NCBI GenBank assembly: GCA_016584495.1
Contig: WAID01000009.1
Span: 868,001 to 932,000 of the forward strand
Direction: 5' to 3'
Length of the DNA: 64,000 nucleotides
DNA from: Celoporthe dispersa
Taxonomy: Eukaryota > Ascomycota > Sordariomycetes > Diaporthales > Cryphonectriaceae
A model generated the notes under the pieces. The model did no database searches. It saw nothing but the letters and a program-made list of their open reading frames with translations, and had not been told where the DNA came from. The position numbers were made by a program, and so were the translations under genes. This document shows positions 1-11,548 of this stretch, piece by piece. Each line of letters begins with the position of its first letter. The stretch's first letter is position 1.

Positions 1-3000
1 TTACCGACAGGACCCGTCGTACAAATTGCAGAGGCTCCTCAGTATCCCACCCAAAACGACAGCACAAACGAGAGGGAGAAGACAAGAGTTTTTTTTTTTT
101 CCTCTTCTTTCTGTCTACCATGACCCTGCCCCGTTCCTCTTGGACGATTGGCGGCCCTAAGAATAAATTCTTTCTCCGTCGCGCAGATCGATACCGCGTA
201 GATCTCGAATAGTTCCTCGAAGCTTGTTGGGGATGGGATGGGCCACTGGGAAACAAACTAAGTCGTCGACTCTGCGGTACCGAGTGGCCCCCGTCCGTGC
301 AAGAGTCAAGATCTCAATACCGACAGCTTTATTTTTTACCTACTTTCTAAACTTGGCCAACCATTCGGGAGAGACTTGTCACGGAGACACAAACCTGGCA
401 ACGACTGCGAGGCGTTTAAGCGAGGAGGCCACCTATATGTGGTTCATCGTCTCCGATTAACGTCCACACGCAACGGTCATGACTTCCTGATCGGCCGGAC
501 ATTTCCAAGGACTGCGCCGATGGCCCTTGGCCCTTGCTCTTTGACCGCGGCTTGATGCGCACACCCTGTCGGACGGCATCTATCCGATTAGCTTTCTTCC
601 CCTTGGCCAAGGCACACACCCTTTGTTATGAAGTAGCACGTCAGATTGACTGAGCCGCAGGAGCTGTTCCCGGTGGTGTCGTGACCAGCCACAAGGCACA
701 CTTGGTCTCTAGGCCGAAGCGAGAGTGTGCTTCGTCTCGTCTACGTGCGCGAGCTGGAGCGAACCAGAGAATCACATCAGGAAACATGCAAAACATGGCA
801 GATCAGCTCTGAGCAGATGGGGCCTTGTACAGGGTAAGAGACTCACATCTTAACATCTTAAGTGGGTCGGCACTTATGCATCTCAACCTTGACGCCGCGC
901 ACAAAACTGCAGTCGACCGCTACAGAAACGCAGCTCTGGTTGAAGCTGCCAGCAGGCAGGCCGCTGCGGCTGGCTGTCTCTTGGCTTCCCTCCTCCATCT
1001 GCCCGCCAGCCGATCGTGCATACTGAAGCCTACTGGGAAAATTCTCCGGAGGACCCCCTCGTCCGCCAAGCTCTCATCACAGTCTGAACGGTGACATCGG
1101 TCCAATGGCTCGGAAACATCATGCAGTAGGTTGTATAGCATAGTATTATCGCGTCACAAAACTGTAACACCATACCCTCGGATCCTCAAGGGGAGGCGCA
1201 GCACGCACAAAGCTGCACCCGCCACAGGGCTGCCAGGCCGGCTGAGGAATCTCGTCTGATGCACCTCTCCTCCTCCTCCCAGTCGTCACGTATTATACAG
1301 GAAGGGGAGATAATCGGAGCGGAACATGGGCCATACGTGATATGTAGAAACCACACCGCTCGCGGGCTGGCCTGGCGAGACCGGCCTCACCCAACGCCAT
1401 TCATTACTGGTCTTCATCGGGCTGGGCCAGCTCAAAATCTGCCCATCTTACGAGTCGCCACCGCGTGCCGCTTCCGCACATCTTTCATCACAGGCTTGGC
1501 AGCTGAGGCGACCGTGCGTGCGTGCACGGTAGCCCTTAGAGGAGGTGGCTGGTCTTCTTTCTCGGCTGCAGGCCGCCACACCCACACAAGTCTGGAGAAT
1601 TTTGCCATGTTCGGGTTTTTCCTTCTTCTTCTTCTAGATCCCACGAAGATGATCTTCGAGTCACTCTGCGGCGGATATCTCCGGGGTAATACCGTACTGA
1701 TGTAGTGGAGGTGTCCGTTCTTTTGATGTGCACGGCTGTGGAGATTAAACATGTTGATCACAAGTCCAATGTTGGAGAGCTGGGAGGCTTGCCCAGCCAC
1801 TACGCCTGTCTAGACAATACGGAGTGACTGTTTCCCGTCCAGTAGACAATCCAATGAGGTGTTTTTTTTTTTTTTTAGTAGGGGGGTTTATATTGCCCCG
1901 TTTCCTCATGAGGAGGGGGGACCTTACGCAGTATGCCTGAGGGGTTGCATGATGAGAGTCAGGGTCTGGTGATAATAATATCCACGTCGAACAAAGTTCT
2001 TGTCCATCTAGGCAAGTAATTAACTGAAACCCGCCAGCCTTGCAGATCACCCCTCCCCTCCCCCTCCCGGGCTGGCCACGTCCCGAACGCTATCGGGTCT
2101 TGTTTTTTCTTGGTTGGTTTCTTTTTTTTTTTCCCCTCTCCGATACAAGGACAACTCGAGTCATAGGGATGTGTGTCTGGTCAATCCAACATCACCGGAT
2201 CTTCTCGCGCCGTGCTGCTCAGGCCGCGGGCGGAACGTCCCACATACTACGGTACATCCTGGCGGGTGTCTTGGTTAGTGCCGTAGTATACAGTAATGCT
2301 ACGCCGCCCGAGCCCCCGAAAGTCCCGTGGTCCAACAGGCTGGACGATATTCTCCAGCTGTAACGGTAGACCTCTTACTCCTGTGGATGGAGCATCACGA
2401 GCCCCCTCTAACATACGAGAGGCCGCTTTAGGTGACATCCATGCAGGGCGTCCGGTGAATAATCACACTTGCAGCTGGTTGTCTACTTGCTCGTAGATGC
2501 TCGCCCCCCCCCCCCAACGGTGATGATCTTTGGGGTTTTCGGGCCCGGAGTTGCCCAGATCGTTCTCTCGGGGCCTACATGTTCATCGACTGTTCTTTGC
2601 GATGCCAGTTCAGAGCCGGGTAAGGCCCAGGGCACACCGTGACGACGTGTATCCGTAGGCGCCAGAGCTGGGCGTGGGGTCTCTAGAGGGAGAGCAGAGT
2701 CTCGTCTGGTCCGTGCTAGGCGAGGGGCGGCCCTGCTTCTGCGGCCAGAAGAAGTCCAGGTTGATATACCTCTTGCCTACTTAAGCACTTGGTGGCTCAT
2801 CCTGGCAGCATTGGTAGAGGGTGATACCAATCAAGCTTACTTGCTGTGAGGCTGGAAAGTTACGAGGCGATACGATAAAGGCCCAGGCAGGTGACTTCGA
2901 GAGACGGTCGAGTGGGTTTGGTTGAGGAAGGTCTTTATAGCTCGAGACAAAAGCCAACCGCCCCCGTCGTAGAAGAGAAGAGCAGCACTTTGAGAAACAT

Positions 3001-3639
3001 AGCTGGCATAGATTGATCATATTCTGGGTATAGAATTAGAACATCGTAAATCATTCCCAAATAGGATGCTGTTGTTTCACTTTCATATGTCGAAGAGTAT
3101 TCGTATTTTGGGTGAACTATCAAAGCGCTGGCAGTGGATGACGACTAAGGTCACAGAGGGACTGCTCTCAAGGCCGCCGCCCCCTCGTGACGCTGTCGCC
3201 ACCAACGGCTTGTTTCCCGACAGCTCAGGCACGGACATCCGTATGAGGGCCGTTCCTGTTCTCTATAGGAACGGGAAGAGGGATCAAGAACCATGTAGAC
3301 AGGAACATGTCACAATACGTAGAACATGGTCAGAAGGCTAGCATCAAAGATGTATGGTATTGGTAATAATAGGCCTGGAGAGACCAAGGCAGCAATTATA
3401 TATATATATACTTCCCAAACGGCTAAAAAAACGAAGGCCCTGAGAACGATAGATCCGGCCCGAGAACAGCCTCCAAACACAGCTGCTGCATCTGATGGAA
3501 AAATCTTGGGCCAAGCTCCAGCGGGGGTCCACTCGCGACATCATAACAGTTGCTATATCCAATGCAGGCTCAGATCTATCTACAGACATATTCCCATAAT
3601 CACTTCCAGGCCCAGCCCATCAAGTCTCCGTCTGGCTAG
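1..3639. other. Gene-free stretch at left edge
   Basis: No open reading frame here resembles a known family. The open frames are short, lie on both strands and have low-complexity or arginine-rich translations typical of chance frames in GC-rich DNA. I see poly-T/poly-A tracts (for example near 1861-1876 and 2117-2132), a run of C near 2504-2515 and a short (TA)n tract near 3395-3410. A TACGGAGT motif sits at 1818. Much of it could be intergenic DNA or the flank of a gene outside the window. Confidence 0.5.
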
Positions 3640-4829
3640 CTAGTGCACCATCGACTTGCCAATCTCGCTAGCCCAGCCCTTTGCCCTCTCAAACCCGTTC
3701 GAGTGCGTCTGGTAGTCAAACATGGCCTCCATCACCTCCTCCCGCGAGGTCACCACGAACGGCCCGTACTGCACCACGGGCTGGTCCAGGATCTGGCCCG
3801 CCACGATGACGAACCTGGCGTCCCCGGCGCTGTCCTTGTCGTTCTCCGCGACGATGAGGTCACCCTCCTCCTCAAAGACAACATTGTGATACCGCCCGAC
3901 CTCCTTCTTCTCCGCCCCGAACCGCGTCATCCCCTCGAGCGTATACACAAACGCATTGAACCCCTTGGGCACCTCCTGCGCGAGCGTGCCGCCGGGACGC
4001 ACGGTAACGTCCAGCAGCCACACAGGGGTGTACGCCAGGTCCTGCACCGAGTCGACGCCGTTGCTCCTGCCTGAAATCACCTTCACAGAGACCTTCCCGT
4101 CGTCCGCCTCCGCCGTGGGGATCTCGGCCGCGCGAAGGTCGCGGTACCGCGGCTCGCACTTCTTGAGCTCGCGCGGCAGGTCCACCCACAGCTGCAGGCC
4201 CGTGTTCGCCGCCCCGTCCGGGCTCTCGGGCGCGGGCATCTCGCTGTGCACGATCCCGCGGCCGGCTGTCATGAACTGGAGGTCGCCTGCGTGTATGCGG
4301 CCCGCGTTGCCCGCGAAGTCCTCGTGGTCGAATGCGCCGGAGAGCATGTAGGTGATGGTCTGTCGCGGGGAAGGAAAGGACAAGGTCAGCAGGCTGTACA
4401 CCGCGGAGAGGAGAGGAGGGCGGGGCATGGGAAGGGGGATCTGTGGCTCACCTCTTGACCACGGTGAGGGTGGTCGGGAAACCCAGCGCCGGGCTTCACG
4501 TTGAAGTGGTCCAGCATGAGGAACGGGCTAAAGTTGCGCAGTTGGGGCGTGCCAATCGACCTCCTGACTCTGGCGCCAGCCCCCTCGGCCGTTTCTACAG
4601 CGAGGAAGGCCTTGCGGATCGCGCGTGGGACGCTCATGTTTGTGGTCGTCACGGGAGGTGTTTCTTGTTGCTGTTGGTAGGCTGTCTCGGGCCGCGCGCT
4701 CGTTGTGCTGCCGCTGTGGCTGAACCTATCGTAGAGGATCGTTCTGGATGTCTCGAGGATGCTGTCTCTGAACACGAATATCGAAACGATGCCGACGATG
4801 ATGGAGAGCAGGAGCGAGAGGGTCTTCAT
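3640..4829 (-). CDS. Pirin family protein with N-terminal hydrophobic extension
   Basis: Two exons, 4829-4452 and 4359-3640, are joined across a 92-bp intron (donor GTGAGC, acceptor CGACAG), giving 365 residues. The join restores the pirin signature HPHRGQETITYM. Downstream are GRGIVHSEMP and the second cupin barrel. The metal-binding set expected of pirins is visible: HxH in HPHRG, then H and E in IVHSEMP. Pirins are iron-binding bicupins; some act as quercetinases and others as transcription cofactors. The longest frame begins with a hydrophobic segment (residues about 4-19, LSLLLSIIVGIVSIFVF-like) that looks like a signal anchor, followed by a Ser/Thr/Gln-rich linker. The usual pirin start, MSVPRAIRKAF, is the in-frame ATG at 4637, so a 301-residue soluble form is the alternative. 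The family is certain; the start is not. Confidence 0.9.
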
Positions 4830-6510
4830 CGGGGGCGGCGGGGTTCTGTCGAGATCTTTTGTAGTCTCAAGGACACATCCGCAGACAAGAGAGGCTTAGG
4901 ATTCTTCGCGGTAGAAATGCCAGGAACCTTCGAGCACGACGTCGCCATCCTGGGCGAGCGATTTCCCGCCGGTCGACAGGATGGATACGTACATACCATC
5001 AATGCCACACCCGCCGCAGCACACTGGGTCGTCGTTTGGGTTTCGCCCCGCTTGGTCGCTGGTTAGTAAATGCTGACAAGGCATTGGTGATGATGGGGCG
5101 ATCCAGGGCAGGTCTAGCGCCCGCTGCCCGCTGTGCCTGCGTCTGCCATTGTACCGTGGCAAGCGTGGCACCCTGTAGGGACCCTGCAGTGGATTTCTAA
5201 TGGGTGACTGACTACCTTACTATAGTGGTAGGGGCGGGCCAGGGACGTGCAAGCCGCCATAGCATACTTTATATCCCACACGGACTTACGGATATACAAC
5301 CACCATCTTGGAATCTTGTTTGTTGTTTTTTTCTTCTTCTTTTTTTTCCCTTTCTTTCTAGTGTGTAGTGGACAAGACACATTCCTCCTTTCTTTTCAAT
5401 ATAATTTCAAACTCTCCGAAGAAGCCATGTCAGCATGTAGTCCAGACCTTCTGTGCCAGCACGGTATGCTCCTGCTCCAGGGAGATCCCATCTGATATCC
5501 GGCCATGGAATGCAAAGGAGCTTGTTCTCGAGCCATGATGTTTTCTTCCAGCTTTTTCGGCACACACTCTCTGTCTCTCTCAGACATCAGATGGCCATCT
5601 GTGAAGGAGCACTTGATGTGGGCCTGTTCAGCACACTAATCATACTTCTGAGCCTCCCAAACAACAAGTAAAAGTGGACTGCAGTCGGGTATTAAATATC
5701 TCTCTTTTTCTGCCTGTCTGATTCCAACTTGTCTTGTATCATCTTTGACCCATCCAAAATCAATCAAGAACAGACGGCTGCTTCTCGAATCCAATCTGGC
5801 CAGCACTCTCTCTTTCCTTGTCAACAATAACAGTCGAACTGCAAATAAGTGAGTGTATAAGCATCAATGTCCCCAACCCAGGTAACACATGCCTCGCCCG
5901 ATCCTGTCGTAAGAGGTCAAAGCAGACTAAAAGCAGGCAAGGAAAAAGAAAGATGAAAGAAAAAAAAAAGGTAGCAGTAGACCATGGTCGCCTTTCCAGT
6001 CTGCCAGATTAGATAAGAATACCTGATGGTAACGATGCTAGTAACCATACGAAGACCCAAACCACTTTATCTATCGCCATTTTGGAAAAGAATAGTCAAT
6101 ATTTGTCTTCCCAGCCATGCCAATTATTCATAGATATGAAAGAGACAGGATCGTGAAGCATGCGCCCAGTGGTTTTATCCCTCTCAGATACAGGCACAAA
6201 AGACAAAACCAATGAGATCTTTCCTCTTCGATATGGAAAAACACTAGGTCCACCAACGCCAAACGACATGGATGTTCAACCGTTTCCTATACAATCTGGC
6301 GTGTCATGGCCTCGTCAGTCTGATCCTGTAGAGCCGTCTAGTAGCCTCAAATAAGTCTGTCTCGTAGAAATGCAAGTGTAGAATGGACCATCACTCGGTG
6401 ATAAGGTCGACGTCGATACGTGTGGGGGTGGCGGAGAAAGAAGGATCGAGGGTGGAAGATGGAGAGTAGAGATGGTGGGCAGAAGAGATCACCGGACGGA
6501 GCCCGACGCC
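4830..6510. other. Gene-free stretch between pirin and PSP1 genes
   Basis: Only short, unconvincing open frames are present. T-rich tracts occur at 5327-5360. This interval contains the pirin promoter on its left side and the 3' region of the PSP1 gene on its right. I recognise nothing else. Confidence 0.5.
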
Positions 6511-9289
6511 TCAGCGGCTGTTGAGAGACAGCCCCTGGAACGACCCGAGCCAGTCATTCTGGGTGGTCAAAGGCGAGACCGGCTGATCCTGTTGTGCTGT
6601 CACGCCCGACTGGGGAGGAAAGGCTCCTCGCGTGCGCAACTGGTAGTCGCCACCGCCACCAGGGAAGGCGGTGGCATAAGGGTCGACAGGCGGCACAAAG
6701 GAGCTCGCGGCCGGGCGAGGTCCGTTGGAGAAGCCAGCATAATTGCCGTATGGATAGGTAGGCTGTGAATAAGCCGCGGTGCCGCGGTCATTGCCGAACG
6801 GGGACGTGGACATCCCTGAGAAGGGGCGACCGGTGGCGCCGGCATTGGCAAAGGCGGGCTGTGGCTCCTGTTGTTGATTTGCTCGGCGGTCGTTGGGGCC
6901 ATTTCGCCCCACACCAACAGCGCCTGGGCCGATGCCACTCGGCGTCTGCAGTGCGATCGAAGGGCTCGCAAAAGATGCTGGGTTGATGGCCGACATCCAG
7001 ATCCGTGTCTTGTAGATCTTGAAGAGATCGGTGACGAGGGAATTGAAGTTGATGTACGAGTCGGCGAAGTAGTAGAAGGTCAGTTTCTTCCAGTCCCTAG
7101 GCAAAAGTCAGTAACGCCGTCCCAAGTGGTCCCGACAAGTTTGAAAAAAAAAAAAAAACAATAACATACATCTGGAATTCAGCATCCAATATCTCCATGT
7201 TGAGGCCGTGGTCCTTGACCTTTGACTGGCAGATACGCTTTGCCTTGGCCTCACTGCCCTCCTTTTCTCGCAAGGCCTGGATCTCGTGGGACTGAGCGTG
7301 GCGTTTGATCAGCTTGGGCTTTAGCTCCCCAGCGTTGGGCTCCTGCATGTGATGTTGACTCGGAGGACCCATGCCGCCGACGGCGCCACCGTGCATGCCA
7401 TTGGCTGCTGCCATCAGACCAGCAGTCGTTCCGTCCTGGGCGGCGGCAGCATTCTGAGAGAACATCATGAGCCACTTGTAGTGCTCCTCGGCAAAGTGCT
7501 CCTTCAGCTCTTTGGCGTGGGCCCAGTCCACATTGTCCTTGGCCACGGTCCCAAGATCGGTACCTCGGTCCGCCTCCACAATCACCAAGTCGCCTGGCTT
7601 GACTGTCAGCCCGGTACCCTCTTGGATGTAGAACACATCTGCTCTGTTGCACTTGAAGAGCACGATGTGAAGCTTCTGGGCGTGCCGAGGCTGTGGGATC
7701 CCGTAGAGACCTCGGTGTGGAGAAGGGGCTCTATTCGGGAACGGGGCCTGCATTCCGTACACGGCTGGATACATGTTCCCATATGCCGAGGGGATCATGT
7801 GCTGCTGAGCACCCGCCATTCCAGGGCCCGTAAAGTACGCGCCTGATGAGAGATGGTCAGCAAGAGAGAGGGCAAGTCGATCTGAGCAGTCCGACCTACT
7901 AGGGTTTGCCTGGGTGAGCATTGAGGTGTCGAACTGGCTGGGAGGAAAGTCCTGCGCATGTTGGACCTCAAGAGGACCTGCATCCTGAGGGGCAACCTGA
8001 TCGCCAATAGATCCGATAGACGGCTGACGGGTGGGCACATCGGCAAACGAGTGGCGTCTGCTCTGGGGGATGTCCGCCAGGCCGCCGAAGCCGAGAGAGC
8101 TCGACCAGATCGCCTTCTTGACGTTCTCGAGCGGTCGATTCTCTAGGGAGAAAGAGGACCTGAACGGCCCGCTACCAAACTCGCTCATCCTCCGCCCGAA
8201 CGCCCTCTTGGCTGCAGCGTCAGCAGGAATGTCAGCCGAGTCGTCCAAATCGACGGCATAATCAGATGGCTCTTCCATGACAGGGCCGTAGCCGTTGCCC
8301 AGAACACCGAAGCCGGTCGACGCTCTTGATCTCATGCGGTTGGCGTGCTGCTGCTGCTGCTGCTGGCGCAACATGGCATTTTCTCGGGTGAGCATTTCGA
8401 TCTTCTTGGCCTCGGCCGATTGGTGCTGTCCCTGGAGAGGCTCGACATCCTCGTCGTCGTCGTCATCGACCTCCTTTACCTTGCCGAGCATGCCACCTTC
8501 GTTCGACATCTCGCTGAGCATGCTGGGTCTCGAGGGCCGATGCTGCAAGCCGGGGTGGGCGACACCCCGACCACGGGATCCAATAACACCGGAAGAGCCG
8601 ACCATGGTAGTCGGGGCCGATGTCTCAGGGTCCGCTTGGCCCACGGAGTATGACTGTGAGCGATAGTTCTTCGGGGTCGGGTGGATGGGAATGGCGAAGG
8701 GTATCTGAGCATTGGTGCCAGGGTCTCTCGGCGCCGGAGAGGTCTGCAGCGTCGCGCCATCCGAGCCGAGCAAGGGGTTTGCCGACGGGATGGACGAGGT
8801 CGGCGACGGGAGGACTTCAGCCAGACGAGCAGGAGGCTCCTTCCTGTCGTTGTTCCAGATGCCTGATCCCCAGCCGAAGGAGCTCGAACCGTTGTGAGGA
8901 CGAGCCATCACGGTAGGCGCTGTCGAGTGCGTACCCCAAGCGGTAGCACCTACGTCAGCCGCGGGAGTGCTTGGGTGGGATGTCGTAGGCGACATGGAGC
9001 TGCTTGCGAATGAGCCCTGTCGCGGTCGGATTCCTGCCTGCGACGGGTCGTTCAGCCACGAGGCTCGCCGGATGGGCTTCTGGGACTGGATGGCCTGGGA
9101 GTATTCTTGGCGATGTGCCTCGGTCTCGTCGTCCGAGCTCGCAACTGCTTCCGAGATAGAGTCGGGAGTCCCCCGACGGGCGTTGATCTTCTCCAGCAGC
9201 TTCGCCTGGCTGGTAGGCGTGAGGCCCGGCGGCAGGCTAACCGGCCCAGGCTTGTTCTGCTGGCCAGGCTTGAGGATGCCGGAGCTCAT
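6511..9289 (-). CDS. PSP1 C-terminal domain protein
   Basis: I place three exons: 9289-7900, 7842-7170 and 7096-6511, giving 882 residues. The last intron (73 bp, donor GTATGT, acceptor CCTAG) is needed to read EFQ-M-DWKKLTFYYFAD across the junction. The first intron (57 bp, 7843-7899, donor GTAGGT, branch TGCTGAC, acceptor ATCAG) is a multiple of three and open, so it is easily missed. The N-terminal half is low-complexity, rich in Ser, Pro and Gln, with an acidic patch (DDDDDEDVE) and a polyGln run. The PSP1 domain lies at about residues 520-720 (HIVLFKCNRADVFY, GDLVIVEADRGTDLG, ending YFADSYINFNSLVTDLFK). The C-terminal tail is Gly/Pro/Asn-rich. Yeast Psp1 is linked to mRNA decay and translation factors in P-bodies; a similar role here is inference from the domain. 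Confidence 0.9.
8347..8364. repeat. (CTG)6 trinucleotide run in PSP1 coding region
   Basis: A short CTG repeat on the + strand encodes a glutamine run in the PSP1 gene. Such runs often vary in length between strains. Confidence 0.8.
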
Positions 9290-10429
9290 CGTACTCGATT
9301 CAATAGGCGGATGGTACGAGTGGACAGTACTCCCGGCGACCTCACATTGATGGGTTCGAGAGAGTACTTTTGAGTATATCCTTCCGCAAGATGACGAGTC
9401 ACCTTGTGCACGGTTGCGGGACAGGCTCGGGTGGACAATGCCCCTTGAAGCTTGGACAATCCGACAGGTAGAATATGAACCTCAGGTGAACGAGTCGTCA
9501 GAACAGTGAGAGTGGGGCCTACTACTATGCAGTCAGCTAAGCAGCCCACGGCTCAAGAGATGTATGAGGTGGGTATGACGGTCGGTGGGGGGGGGGGTTG
9601 GCCAGAGAGAGAGAAGCCCTGGAGGAAATACGGATTTGGTAACGGGAAGCCGAGACATACTGGTAGCTGTAACAATAAAAGGTCTATGGTCAAAACAACA
9701 ACCCTGACTTGTCCTCTAGCGGTAATATTGGCGAGTGAGTTGGTATCACCACCAATGCAGTGCTGTCAAAGTCTGAGCCGGGCCTGAGGTGAGGCTCAGT
9801 TGGCATGAGTCTAGGTTGCTATGGGTAAGGTGGGGAGGGGGGTGGTTAAATGTTTCGACGAGTCCGGTTCCCGACCGTAGCTGAGCTGAGGCGGGCCTGA
9901 GGAATTGATTGAAGAAAGTGTTGGATTGGCCAGTCGGTGCGCCCGGCCTGCGAGAGAAAAAGATCGCACAGTATTATGGTGATATGTTGAAGCTGGCGAC
10001 CACACGGCGGCCTAAGGTCTCAGTTGAAGCTCAGTGGAAGAGGGGAAGCCCTCGGCGCATCTCATGTGATCTGTCTTTCCACGGCCGAGTCGCGACGCAA
10101 ATCTACAGGCCCATCTTCCCCATATGCTGCCGTTTCGCAATGACACCCCTAATAGAGATTTGTCGCAAAGTCGCCGTGGTCTGACTTTCAAGGCGGGAAC
10201 GGCGAGCAGATGGGATGCCCTCTTCGCGCGGGAGGAGTGATGAGCGCGAGCTTTGGTGTGTGCAGCAGGAGAGTTGGAGGAGGAGGAAGGGTTGTGAAGT
10301 GGTTGAGCTGAGATGGAGACCAGCCTAAAAGACGTAGGTGCTCCAACTCGAGGAAGGGTCCCGGTCCCCAGGGGTGGGAGCTAAGGCACGCATCCCTTTA
10401 GGTTTAGCATCAGAGGGCCGAGGGCGCAG

Positions 10430-10438
10430 GAGGGGGGG

Positions 10439-10476
<38 letters not shown>

Positions 10477-10482
10477 GGAGAG
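10430..10482. repeat. G-run and (GA)n microsatellite
   Basis: A run of G is followed by about fourteen GA dinucleotides and then imperfect GA/GGGA units. It lies in intergenic DNA. Confidence 0.9.
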
Positions 10483-11532
10483 AGGTACGGCGGCGGAGCA
10501 CTGAGCAGGGTGATAGGGTGCCAGAGGGGCGCTGAGGCCAGCGTCCGGCCGGTGCGGCAGGTTCAGACTTGGAGCGGGGCAGGTGAGTAGCCCCACCTGG
10601 GCCTAGCCGTCTCTCCAATGCTGTAAAATGACTGGCTGCTGGGAGCCTGGTGGGGGAGCGGTGGCGCGTGCTCAGGTGTGCTGCCCTCGATGGCTTTCGG
10701 TGGGGCTAAGCCGGCAAGGGGGTTTGCATATCCTCGGAGGGGAAAGAGCCAGAACTGACGCTTTCCTCATTCCTTCCTCTACGGGCAAGACAGGACAGCT
10801 TTGTTGGGTTCCTCCTGTGATGGCAGCACCACGACTCACACAACAAGCAGCGGGCCTCGACGAGGGCGGAGCGCAGAGGGCGGAGAGAAGGGGAGGGGGC
10901 AAGGAAGGATGTGTGCGCATTGCAATTTGACCTGCAGCATACCGGTGGAGATCTTCGAGCTACCGCCGCCCCTCGCAGCAGACAAGGTTGCAGCCCGAGT
11001 TCCCCTGACGGGGGGGAGGGGAGAGGGGGAGAGGGGCACAGTTGGCCAGGGGGGTGGTCGCTGGAGGAATGTACCATAGTACTATGTTATACAGTATGAA
11101 CCATTATGGCTGCGTACTGCGCAGCTCAGAGGCGTCGGGAGTTGAGAGGGACAGGGAACTGTTCGGGGTCCCCATCTTGTCGATCCTACGGGGAATTTAT
11201 TCGATATTCGAATATAAAAGCTGGGATCAGCTGTGCAGGACTCTCTCCGCTGTTGGGCCGGCAAGCGACGTACCATCTGGCCTTGGGGCTGCATGCTCAA
11301 GCGCCAAGGGCCAGGTCCAGATGATGCAGGCTGAATACGAGGAGACGATACCTTGACTGCATGCTGTAATGATCCCCTGGACGGACGAGATGAGAGTTCT
11401 GTATCCCCCAGACATCCCAGGCCCGAGACGGAGGAGGAGGCGGCGCTCGAGACATGCTGTTGAGACCGGTTCATCTCGTGAAGCTCGACAGCCTTGTCTC
11501 CCACATATAGGTAAGACTGGAGTATCTGTCAG

Positions 11533-11548
11533 TACTATGTACATAGTA
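11533..11548. repeat. 16-bp perfect palindrome TACTATGTACATAGTA
   Basis: This exact inverted repeat belongs to a dispersed set of CATAGTAC/GTACTATG motifs seen in the gene-poor parts of the window (also at 11075-11086, 28814-28834, 29123, 29808, 29907 and 30746). Confidence 0.8.
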
